Shown here: positions 23,996 to 31,312 of the stretch, piece after piece
How positions within the stretch are numbered: the stretch's first letter is position 1
How the letters are laid out: each line of letters starts with the position of its first letter
Source of the DNA: Amycolatopsis pretoriensis
Lineage (GTDB): Bacteria; Actinomycetota; Actinomycetes; Mycobacteriales; Pseudonocardiaceae
Length of the DNA stretch: 64,000 bases
Direction of reading: 5' to 3'
NCBI RefSeq assembly: GCF_900107925.1
Contig: NZ_FNUJ01000004.1
Location: forward strand, 248,001-312,000
Made by a program: the position numbers and the translations under genes
The notes under the pieces: model-generated
Told to the model about the DNA's origin: nothing
Databases searched by the model: none
The model's input: only the letters and a program-made list of their open reading frames with translations

Positions 23996-24406
23996 ATGAC
24001 GCACAACCTGCTCGGCCCCGAGCCGACGCTGCTGCCCGAGCACACCGCCGCCCAGGCCGCGCTGGACGCCGGGACCGACCCGGCCGCCGTCGCCGCCGAA
24101 CACCCCGACTACAGCGAGGCGTGGGCTTCGCTCGCCGAGAAGGCCTTCGACGCGGGTGAGACGGTCGCCGCGTACGCGTACGCCCGCACCGGCTACCACC
24201 GGGGTCTCGACCAGCTGCGCCGCGCCGGCTGGAAGGGCTTCGGCCCGGTGCCGTGGTCCCACCGCCCCAACCAGGGGTTCCTGCGCGCTCTCGCCGTGCT
24301 CGGCAAGGCCGCCGGGAAGATCGGCGAGACCGAGGAGTACGACCGCTGCCGCACGTTCCTCGCCGACTCCGACCCCGCCGCCGCGGAAGCCACCGGCCTC
24401 AAGTGA
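23996..24406 (+). CDS. DUF3151 family protein
   Basis: A 136-residue actinobacterial protein of unknown function (DUF3151, Mtb Rv0360c type). Recognisable blocks are LLGPEPTLLP at the start, the tetratricopeptide-like AEHPDYSEAWASLAEKAF, and AYARTGYHRGLDQLRRAGWKG with a later VPWSHRPNQGFLRAL. In mycobacteria it lies between fba and purA; here the same order is kept, with other genes inserted. ATG 23996 follows GGGCGG; an earlier ATG in the same frame is possible but less likely. Confidence 0.85.
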   Translation: MTHNLLGPEPTLLPEHTAAQAALDAGTDPAAVAAEHPDYSEAWASLAEKAFDAGETVAAYAYARTGYHRGLDQLRRAGWKGFGPVPWSHRPNQGFLRALAVLGKAAGKIGETEEYDRCRTFLADSDPAAAEATGLK

Positions 24407-24411
24407 CCCAA

Positions 24412-24475
24412 GTCCGTGAATGGCACATTCACGGACACTTAGTCCCTCAATGTGCCATTCACGGCCTACGGCAGA
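24412..24475. repeat. GAATG/CATTC repeat element, copy 2
   Basis: A perfect hairpin with 11-bp arms (GTCCGTGAATG and CATTCACGGAC, loop GCA, 24412-24436) is followed by a second related half CAATGTGCCATTCACGGCC. It fills the gap between two convergent genes and could stop transcription in both directions. The layout repeats that at 10189-10230. Confidence 0.75.
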
Positions 24476-24477
24476 CC

Positions 24478-25692
24478 TCAGAACAGGCCGCAGTTACTCA
24501 ACGCGGGCAGGCCGGCGAAGCGCGCCTCCAGCCATGCGAACGCTTCCGGGAACGCGCGTACCGCCGTCAGCACGTGGGTCGGCACCAGTGACGTGCTGAA
24601 CTGCACCTTCACGCCCTTGCCGCACCACGTCCGGCCCAGGTCGCGGTCCTGCGCGTAGGGCACGATGTCGTCGAGCGCGCTGTGGACGATCAGCACCGGC
24701 GCCGACGGCTTCAGCCGCCCGATCTTCTGCTCCGCCACCCGTGACGCATACGGCTCCTCGCCGAGGTACGCGGTGAGCGAGCGGCCATCGGTCGTCAACG
24801 TCGACGACTGCGTGAACGCGTGCGCGGCGATCGCCTCCACCGTGCACTCGGTCCGGACCTGCTCGAACAGCTGCTTGCCCCGCGCGTTGAGCAGCGCCGG
24901 GATGTTCAGCTCCGGGTACGCGTAGTTCATGCTCACCAGCGCGAACCCCAGGAACCCGACCGCGTAGTGGCCGTCGAGGTTCTTGGCCACCGAAGCCAGG
25001 TCCGCCGGCACCGCGCCCGCGTACGCGCCCTTCAGCTTCAGCTCGGGCGCGTAGCTCGGCTGCAGCTCCGCCGCCGCGGCCGACGCGCCGCCGCCCTGGG
25101 AGTAGCCCGCGATCGCGACCGGGCCGTCGTCCGGCAGGCCCGCCTCCGGCAGCCGCTGCGCCGCGCGGATCGCGTCGAGCACCGCGTGTCCCTCGGCGGC
25201 CCGGTTGACGTACGTGTGGTCGCCCGGTGTGCCGAGCCCTTCGTAGTCGGTGACGACGACGCCGTAGCCCCGCGTCAGCAGCCCGGCGATGAACGGGCCC
25301 TCGTACTCGAACCCGGCGGCAAGCGCTTTCGACGGAGCGCAGTCGTCGCCTTCGCCCTGCGTGCCGACGGCGTAGGAGACGATCGGACGGACGCCGGCGC
25401 CGTGCCACGCCGAGCGCGGGGTCAGCACCGTGCCGGTGACGGCGATCGGCGAACCGTGCGTATCGGTGCTGCGGTACATGATCCGCTGCACGTCCGCGTC
25501 GGCCTTGATCAGCTTGACCGGATCGATGTAGAACGTCGACGTCTCGTGCCGGATGACGTCACCGTCGCTGCCGGCCGGGAGCGGGGACGGGGGATCGTAG
25601 AAGGACGCGGCGGAGGCGCCGGGTGCCACCAGGGCCAGACAGGAAACCGTGGCGATCGCCGCGGAGAGGGCGCGGCGAGAGAAGATACGCAT
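24478..25692 (-). CDS. Secreted lipase/esterase (secretory lipase family)
   Basis: A 404-residue alpha/beta-hydrolase with a classical signal peptide (RR-containing n-region, hydrophobic core to about residue 29, ASA cleavage site). The nucleophile elbow GYSQGGG has S198; the acid is likely the Asp in SALDDIVPY and the base the His in VPTHVLTAV. The overall plan matches the fungal/actinobacterial secretory lipase family (PF03583). It is divergent from a TetR-type regulator, which probably controls it through the inverted repeat at 25729-25750. Confidence 0.88.
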   Translation of the reverse strand: MRIFSRRALSAAIATVSCLALVAPGASAASFYDPPSPLPAGSDGDVIRHETSTFYIDPVKLIKADADVQRIMYRSTDTHGSPIAVTGTVLTPRSAWHGAGVRPIVSYAVGTQGEGDDCAPSKALAAGFEYEGPFIAGLLTRGYGVVVTDYEGLGTPGDHTYVNRAAEGHAVLDAIRAAQRLPEAGLPDDGPVAIAGYSQGGGASAAAAELQPSYAPELKLKGAYAGAVPADLASVAKNLDGHYAVGFLGFALVSMNYAYPELNIPALLNARGKQLFEQVRTECTVEAIAAHAFTQSSTLTTDGRSLTAYLGEEPYASRVAEQKIGRLKPSAPVLIVHSALDDIVPYAQDRDLGRTWCGKGVKVQFSTSLVPTHVLTAVRAFPEAFAWLEARFAGLPALSNCGLF

Positions 25693-25728
25693 GCTTGCTC
25701 CTCGTTGAGCAGGTCGAGTGCGCGGGGA

Positions 25729-25750
25729 ACACCTTTTCAGACAGAGGTGT
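25729..25750. promoter_or_regulatory. Inverted repeat between the lipase and TetR genes
   Basis: ACACCT (25729-25734) and AGGTGT (25745-25750) are separated by 10 bp in the 87-bp divergent promoter region, a suitable place for TetR autoregulation and lipase control. Confidence 0.45.
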
Positions 25751-25779
25751 CGAAAAAAGAGTCACGTGAGGTGGACCAC

Positions 25780-26424
25780 ATGTCAAGCCCGGCTCCGCGC
25801 GGGCGGCCGCGCAAGCTCCCGGTCGGGGAGCAGCGCGCCCGCGTGCTGCACGCGACGGCGAAGGTCGTCGCGCAGCACGGGATGCAGGGCGCGACGATCG
25901 AGCAGATCGCGCGTGAAGCCGGCGTTTCCCGCCAGGCCGTCTACGAGCAGTTCGGTGACCGCGCGACGCTGTTTTCCGAGGTCGTGGCCGTGACGGAGGA
26001 GCAGGCGTTCGCCGCGATCGCGAGCCCGGCGGTGACCGACCCGCAGCCCGGCCTGCGGGCCTGGGCGCGGGCCAACTACGCCAACATGGTCACCTTCGTC
26101 GCCGACAGCCCGGAGGCCTACGGCGTGCTCCGCGCGGCCGAGCGCGCGGGCGACCCCGCTCTCACCCGGTTGAGGGAGAGGCTGGCGGTCGTCTACGCCG
26201 GCGCCGCCCGCAAGAGGTGGGCGGCGCACGGCATCGACTCCGGCCGCGCCGACCGCGCGCTCGTCACGCTCTTCTTCGCGATGACGGAGTCACTGGTGCA
26301 GGCGACCTGGGACGGCGAGCCGCCGGACCAGGAGGCCCTGATCGACCTGCTCACCGAATTCACGGTCGGCGGCGTCGCCCGCCTCCAGACGAAGGCGAGC
26401 GACGTCATCGACCGGCTGCGCTAA
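25780..26424 (+). CDS. TetR/AcrR family transcriptional regulator
   Basis: A 214-residue repressor. The N-terminal helix-turn-helix reads ATIEQIAREAGVSRQAVYEQFGDRATLF, the standard TetR pattern, after a basic RGRPRKLP arm. The C-terminal ligand-binding domain is helical and not assignable. ATG 25780 is used; an in-frame GTG lies 9 bases upstream. It is divergent from the lipase gene and overlaps the convergent diguanylate cyclase gene by 4 bases. Confidence 0.88.
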   Translation: MSSPAPRGRPRKLPVGEQRARVLHATAKVVAQHGMQGATIEQIAREAGVSRQAVYEQFGDRATLFSEVVAVTEEQAFAAIASPAVTDPQPGLRAWARANYANMVTFVADSPEAYGVLRAAERAGDPALTRLRERLAVVYAGAARKRWAAHGIDSGRADRALVTLFFAMTESLVQATWDGEPPDQEALIDLLTEFTVGGVARLQTKASDVIDRLR

Positions 26425-27701
26425 GCCGCGGCGAGGGCCGCTTCGGCGGAGCCCACCACGCGGTTTCGCCCGCCGTGCTTCGCCGCGTACACGGCCGCGT
26501 CGGCGGACGCCATCACTTCCTCGATCGACGACCCGTCGAGCGGGTAGGACGCGACGCCGATCGACGCTGTCTGGCGTTCGATGTCCACGAAGGCGCCTTC
26601 GTTGGTCTTCGTGCTGATGATCAGCTCGCTGACCCGTTGCCGGATCCGTTCCGCCGTCACGATGGCGTCCTCCTTGGACGTCGACGGCAGCAGCGCCACG
26701 AACTCCTCGCCGCCGAACCGGCCGACCAGGTCGTGCGCCCGCGTCTCCTGCTTGACCACGGCCGCGACCGCCTTGAGCACGTCGTCCCCCGCGAGGTGCC
26801 CGTAGGTGTCGTTGATCCGCTTGAAGTGGTCGAGGTCGATCATCATGGCGCCGAAGCTGCCCTTGTCGCGCTCCGCGCGGGAAATCTCGCGCTGGGCGCC
26901 GTCCTGCCAGGTCGTGGCGTTGAGCAGCTGCGTCTTCTGGTCGGTCGTGGCCAGCTCTTCCAGCCGCTTGACCAGCACGGACCGCTGCAGCACGTACAGC
27001 GGCAGGATGACCAGCACCGACAGCAGCGGCTCCTGGCCGAGCACCATCACCAGCAGCCCGCCGACGCACAGCGTGGACAGTTCGAGCAGGTTGTCGTCCA
27101 TGCCGCCGAGGCAGCTCTCGACCGTGGCCTCCTCCGGGTTGGCCAGGTAGAGGCCGAGCCCGGTGAGGGCCGCGTTGACGACGAAGTACACCGCCACCGC
27201 GAGCGAGACGGCGGCGACGCTCAGCCCGGTCGAGAAGTGCGTGACCAGCCCGGCCGAGCAGGCCGACAGCGTCGCGCTGGTGGCGTTCGCGGCGACCCGG
27301 TGCGGCTGGCCGGGACGCGTGCCCGACCAGCTGCGCAGCGCCAGGCCGACGTACAGCGTCACCCCGAGCAAGGTGACCAGCTGCGTCGGCAGCAGGAGCG
27401 CGGCGGGCAGCAGCCACACCGACGTCATGTTCATGTGCGGGCCGTCGCTCAGGATGCGCCGCTGGCGCTCGATGCGACGGCTGACCTCGGCCTGGGCCAG
27501 GGCGAGCGCGCCCAGCAGACCGAGGATGCCCAGGTGCTTCAGCGTGATCGTGGTGGTGACCGTGGCGACGGCCGTCCAGCCCACCAGTACTGCGATCGCC
27601 GCGAGCGTGACAGCGATCCAGCGGGGCGGCCGCCGCCACAGCGCCCAGCCCGCAACACCAGAAATCACGCCTTGTCCAGACCGTTCCCCCAATGTGACCA
27701 T
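26421..27701 (-). CDS. Membrane-bound diguanylate cyclase (GGDEF)
   Basis: A 426-residue c-di-GMP synthase. Residues ~1-245 hold seven or more hydrophobic helices of an unassigned sensory domain. The GGDEF domain occupies ~250-420: MMIDLDHFKRINDTYGHLAGDDVL is the Mg/GTP region and the active-site loop is GGEEF (330-334). The inhibitory I-site RxxD is present as R321-D324, five residues before the loop, so product inhibition is likely. ATG 27701 has a GGGGGAAAA upstream. No EAL domain is attached. C-di-GMP controls development in streptomycetes; the input signal here is unknown. Confidence 0.92.
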   Translation of the reverse strand: MVTLGERSGQGVISGVAGWALWRRPPRWIAVTLAAIAVLVGWTAVATVTTTITLKHLGILGLLGALALAQAEVSRRIERQRRILSDGPHMNMTSVWLLPAALLLPTQLVTLLGVTLYVGLALRSWSGTRPGQPHRVAANATSATLSACSAGLVTHFSTGLSVAAVSLAVAVYFVVNAALTGLGLYLANPEEATVESCLGGMDDNLLELSTLCVGGLLVMVLGQEPLLSVLVILPLYVLQRSVLVKRLEELATTDQKTQLLNATTWQDGAQREISRAERDKGSFGAMMIDLDHFKRINDTYGHLAGDDVLKAVAAVVKQETRAHDLVGRFGGEEFVALLPSTSKEDAIVTAERIRQRVSELIISTKTNEGAFVDIERQTASIGVASYPLDGSSIEEVMASADAAVYAAKHGGRNRVVGSAEAALAAA

Positions 27702-27906
27702 TTTTCCCCCAGACCCTTGCGCTCGGTGGTGGTGATGAACCACTCACGGACAGTTTCAGCCCGTTTGCCGTCTGTCCACAAGGGCCTTAGGTGTGTACAT
27801 TTTCCGGGACGCCGGATCGAAGGGTGGCCAGCGATGCGTTCCAGAGATCAGTGAGCCGGAGCCGCGCCGCAAGGTCGCGATGACGAAACCAGCGTGTCGA
27901 GCGTGC

Positions 27907-29169
27907 TCAGGCGTGTTCGGCGCGCTGGGTCTCATAGTCATGCCCGCCTTCGCCCGCCCCCGAAAGCCGTGAGCGCCGCCAGGCGAGCGCGAGCGGAACC
28001 GTAAGTATCAATCCGGCAACGCCGAAGATGCCGACGGTCGTCTGCGCCCCGACGAGGTCCGTCAGCACGCCGCCGATGAGCGGGCTCACGCCCAGCATCG
28101 TCGTCAGTCCCGTGTTCGACAGGCCCATCGTCTGGGCGCGGTTCTCGTCCGGTACCGCGAGCGTCAACGACGCGGTCGCCTGCAGCAGCGCGACCGAGCC
28201 GAACGCGCCGGAAAGGACGAAGAGGACGATCGACACGTACGGGTTCGGCTGCGCGAAGCCGGCCAGCATGGGCACGGCGCCCAGCGCCGACAGCGGCCCG
28301 ATCAGCTTCGGCCGTGCCTCGGCGGGCACCCACCGCGTGAAGACGAACGTGCCGATGACGCTGCCCACCGGGTCGGCCGCGAGCAGGAGCCCGACGAGCT
28401 CGGGGCCGCCGCCCGCCGACGAGACGTACGGCGCGGCGATCCCCTCGTAGACCGGCAGCAGGCCCATCAGCCAGGTGAACAGGACGAGCGCCCGCAGCGC
28501 GGGGCTGGCGAACGCCACCCGGCCCCCGGTGCCGATCATGGCGAAGAAGGGCTTGCGCTTCTCGGCGTTCGCGGCCGGCGGCCGCGAACGCACGCCGAAC
28601 CGGACGAAGGCGGCCGACAGCAGGAACGTGGCGGCGTCGAGCACGAGGGCTACGTGCGGGTCGAGCGCCAGCAGCAGCGCACCGCCGCCGGCGAACCCGA
28701 GCAGCTGCGCGGTCTGCACGGTCATGCTCCGCACACCCATGCCGACGACGAACCGGTCGCCCTCGAGGATCTGCGGCAGCAGCGCGAGCTGCGCGGCCTT
28801 GAACGGCGGGTTCAGCAGCGAGACACCGGCGACGAGGACGCAGACCACCCAGAACGGCAGCGCGGGGATGGCGACGAGCAGGATCAGCCCGGCCCGCACG
28901 AGGTCGACGGCGACCATCACGGTCCGTCGCGGGAACCGGTCGGCGAGCCCGGTGAGGAAGATGCCGCCGAGCAGCGACGGCGCGAACGTCAGCGCGTAGG
29001 TGAGGCCGGTCAGCGTGGCGGAGCCGGTGGCGGTGAAGACGAGGATGGACAGCGCGACCCTGGCCAGCTGGTCGCCGGCGATGGACAGCAGTTCACCGAA
29101 CCACAGCGACCGGAACTCGGCGATCCCGAACACCTCGCGGAACGTGACGCGATCCCGCGGAGCTGCCAT
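27907..29169 (-). CDS. MFS transporter (12-helix, Tet/BcrA-like exporter group)
   Basis: A 420-residue major facilitator with an N-terminal MFS_3-like signature (FREVFGIAEFRSLWFGELLSIAGDQLARVALSILVF) and the motif GLADRFPRR between helices 2 and 3. Twelve hydrophobic segments fit. ATG 29169 is used; an upstream in-frame start at 29211 is less likely. The palindrome GACCG-GT-CGGTC at 29230-29241 upstream suggests TetR-type control. The exported substrate is unknown. Confidence 0.85.
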   Translation of the reverse strand: MAAPRDRVTFREVFGIAEFRSLWFGELLSIAGDQLARVALSILVFTATGSATLTGLTYALTFAPSLLGGIFLTGLADRFPRRTVMVAVDLVRAGLILLVAIPALPFWVVCVLVAGVSLLNPPFKAAQLALLPQILEGDRFVVGMGVRSMTVQTAQLLGFAGGGALLLALDPHVALVLDAATFLLSAAFVRFGVRSRPPAANAEKRKPFFAMIGTGGRVAFASPALRALVLFTWLMGLLPVYEGIAAPYVSSAGGGPELVGLLLAADPVGSVIGTFVFTRWVPAEARPKLIGPLSALGAVPMLAGFAQPNPYVSIVLFVLSGAFGSVALLQATASLTLAVPDENRAQTMGLSNTGLTTMLGVSPLIGGVLTDLVGAQTTVGIFGVAGLILTVPLALAWRRSRLSGAGEGGHDYETQRAEHA

Positions 29170-29229
29170 GCGCTTTCTCCCGACCTCTTGTGCAGACCGT
29201 GCGCCTCGCATGACCGATGGTGATGAGAG

Positions 29230-29241
29230 GACCGGTCGGTC
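29230..29241. promoter_or_regulatory. TetR-type palindrome upstream of the MFS gene
   Basis: GACCGGTCGGTC, with perfect 5-bp arms, 61 bp before the MFS start. A wider inverted repeat (CAGTCACGG at 29248 and CCGTGACTG at 29282) lies just beyond. Confidence 0.5.
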
Positions 29242-29438
29242 ATGAGGCAGTCACGGTACGTGAGTTACCTCAGCCAGTGTCCCGTGACTGTTGGTAAATC
29301 TCTAGGTTCTTTCGCCGGTATCCAAGGTGTCACGGAGCTTTCCTGGACGAGTCAGACGATAGCCCGCAGTGTCTGGCTGGTCGCCCAGGAGTCACCAATG
29401 GATCATTCCGTACCCGATGGGCGGAGGACCAGAGGCAA

Positions 29439-29472
29439 AAGTAGCCACCTCGCGTTCGCGAGGTGGCTACTT
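29439..29472 (-). terminator. Strong hairpin terminator downstream of the LLM monooxygenase gene
   Basis: 16-bp perfect arms (AAGTAGCCACCTCGCG and complement, two-base centre). On the minus strand the stem runs into TTTTGCC, so it ends transcripts from the LLM gene, which stops 244 bp upstream. Confidence 0.8.
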
Positions 29473-29715
29473 GGTCCGGGCAGGGAGCCGGGAGTCTCGG
29501 CTGCGGCTTTGACCAGGGGGCTTCCGGCTGTGGCTCCGCCTGCCGCGGGGCTCGGCCCCGGCCGTGGGCCGTCGGTCCGGCGGCCGTCGGGAAAGCGGCT
29601 CGGCCCGGTGCGGGCCCGGGGCGGTGGGCTGGGAGCCGGGCGTCGCCGGAAAAGCGCCCGGCCGGGTGCGGCAGCGGCCTCCGCCGCCGAGGCCGGGCCA
29701 CTCGGGAAAGCGTGG
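29473..29715. other. GC-rich non-coding tail with degenerate repeats
   Basis: No gene is seen. The stretch lies between the LLM stop and its terminator and contains three spaced copies of a GGAAAGCG-like string (near 29589, 29650 and 29706) and two of GGGAGCCGG (near 29473-29490 and 29630), set in very GC-rich sequence. It is probably a long 3' untranslated region made of decayed repeats. Together with the MFS promoter region it makes up the 546-bp gap from 29170. Confidence 0.45.
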
Positions 29716-30861
29716 TCAGCCGTCGACGGCCAGGGCGTCCTCCGCCGGGGTCCTCGTGGCCTGCGCCGCTCGTGAGGCGTCCCTCTTCGCCACCTCTTCC
29801 CGGACGATCGGGATCACGTACCGGCCGAAGTCGATCGTGTCGCCGAGCATGTCGTAGCCCCGCGCCGACAGGATCTCCACGCCCAGGTCGTAGTAGTCCA
29901 GCAGTGCCTGCGCCACCGTCTCCGGGGTCCCGACCAGCGCGTTCGAGTTGCCCGCGCCGCCCGTTGCGGCCGCCGTCGGGGTCCACAGCGCGCGGTCGAA
30001 GCGCTCGCCCTGGGCCGCCAGCGCCAGCAGGCGCTGGGAGCCCGTGTTCTCCGGCTCGGTCAGCTTGTGCCGCCTGGTCAGCGGCTGCCCGCCCTGCGTC
30101 CGGTCCTTGATCGCCCCCACCGTCGCGTACGCCTTCTCCCAGGCCAGCTCCTCGGTCGGCGCGATGATCGGGCGGAACGCCACCTGGATCCGCGGCACGT
30201 CCGTGCGGCCCGCCGCCAGCGCCGCGGCCTGCACGGACTCGATCTGCTCCGCGGTCTGCGCGAGCGGCTCGCCCCATAGGCAGTAGATGTCCGCTTCGGC
30301 GCTCCCGGCGGCGTACGCGGCCGGCGACGAGCCGCCGAACGACACTCCCGGCCGCGGGTTCTGCACCGGCCGCACGTCGGAGACGTAGTCGGCGAAGCGG
30401 TAGTACTCGCCGTCGAAGCCGAACGGCTCGTCCGACGTCCACGCCTTCTTGATGATCTGGATGGCTTCGCGCGTCCGGGCGTAGCGCTGGTCCTTCGTCA
30501 GGTAGTCGCCTTCGCGCTGCTGCTCGTGGTCGTTGCCGCCGGTGATGAAGTGGACCGTCAGGCGGCCGTCGGAAATCCGGTCGAGCGTCGCGAACGTCTT
30601 CGCCGCGAACGTCGGGTACGAGACGTTCGGGCGGTGCGCCAGCAGGATCTGCAGCTTGTCGAGCTTCGTGGCGACGTACGCGGCCGCCTGCGCGGGGTCC
30701 GGCGAGCCGGAGCCGTAGGCGAACAGCACGCGGTCCCAGCCGAAGTCCTCGTGCGCGCGGGCCAGGCGCAGCGTGTACTCCTTGTCGAACACCCCGCCCG
30801 AGCGGGCGTGCGTCTCCGACCCGTCGTGCGTGCCTCCGATGCCCAGGAACTCGACCGGCAT
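29716..30861 (-). CDS. LLM class flavin-dependent monooxygenase (alkanesulfonate monooxygenase-like)
   Basis: A 381-residue FMN-dependent luciferase-like monooxygenase resembling SsuD. Supporting segments are FGWDRVLFAYGSGSPDP near the N-terminus, then ISDGRLTVHFITGGNDHEQQREGD, YARTREAIQIIKKAW and the substrate loop GVSFGGSSPAAYAAGS. These enzymes cleave C-S or similar bonds of organosulfonates with FMNH2. ATG 30861 has a GGAGG 5 nt upstream. A small gene and a divergent FAD/NAD(P) protein lie upstream, and an ABC importer further on; a role in organosulfur use is an inference. Confidence 0.85.
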   Translation of the reverse strand: MPVEFLGIGGTHDGSETHARSGGVFDKEYTLRLARAHEDFGWDRVLFAYGSGSPDPAQAAAYVATKLDKLQILLAHRPNVSYPTFAAKTFATLDRISDGRLTVHFITGGNDHEQQREGDYLTKDQRYARTREAIQIIKKAWTSDEPFGFDGEYYRFADYVSDVRPVQNPRPGVSFGGSSPAAYAAGSAEADIYCLWGEPLAQTAEQIESVQAAALAAGRTDVPRIQVAFRPIIAPTEELAWEKAYATVGAIKDRTQGGQPLTRRHKLTEPENTGSQRLLALAAQGERFDRALWTPTAAATGGAGNSNALVGTPETVAQALLDYYDLGVEILSARGYDMLGDTIDFGRYVIPIVREEVAKRDASRAAQATRTPAEDALAVDG

Positions 30862-30893
30862 ACCGTCCTCCATCCACGTCGGTACGGCCAGAG

Positions 30894-31127
30894 CTACGCC
30901 TCGCGAAAGAGAGCGGCAACGAAGTCCGCAGGGTGGAACCAGCGCCGGTTCGCCTCGATCACCTCGATCGACGCGCGGACCTGCTCGAAGGTGGGCGGCG
31001 CCGCCCGGTTGAACACGACGGTCAGGGACCGGCGCGGGATGACCACGAATTCGACGTCGACCCCGGCCGCCTCCGACGCGGCCTCCACGACGTCCCGCCA
31101 GTGCTCCGGGTCTGTTTCAGCGGCCAA
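30894..31127 (-). CDS. Small conserved-looking protein of unknown function
   Basis: A 77-residue protein starting at TTG 31127 after a GAAGA. It begins with an acidic helix (TDPEHWRDVVEAASEAAG), followed by a strand DVEFVVIPRR and the segment PTFEQVRASIEVIEANRRWF. I do not recognise the family. It lies 32 bp upstream of the LLM monooxygenase gene on the same strand and so is probably in the same transcript. Confidence 0.6.
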   Translation of the reverse strand: MAAETDPEHWRDVVEAASEAAGVDVEFVVIPRRSLTVVFNRAAPPTFEQVRASIEVIEANRRWFHPADFVAALFREA

Positions 31128-31312
31128 GTCTTCGCAGTCGGAGGCATGCTTCGAAGGCCGCGGCGCCTGGGTGGACTACGGACAAATCCGCTCCTCTCGC
31201 CAACCTGCTCCGGGGATTCGGCGCCGCTCGCCGGAGTGTTTGGTTTTATTCCCGGAATTCCGGAGTATGGGAAGGACGCCCGGCGCCGGATCCCGCGCGT
31301 AGCTTCGGTCTC

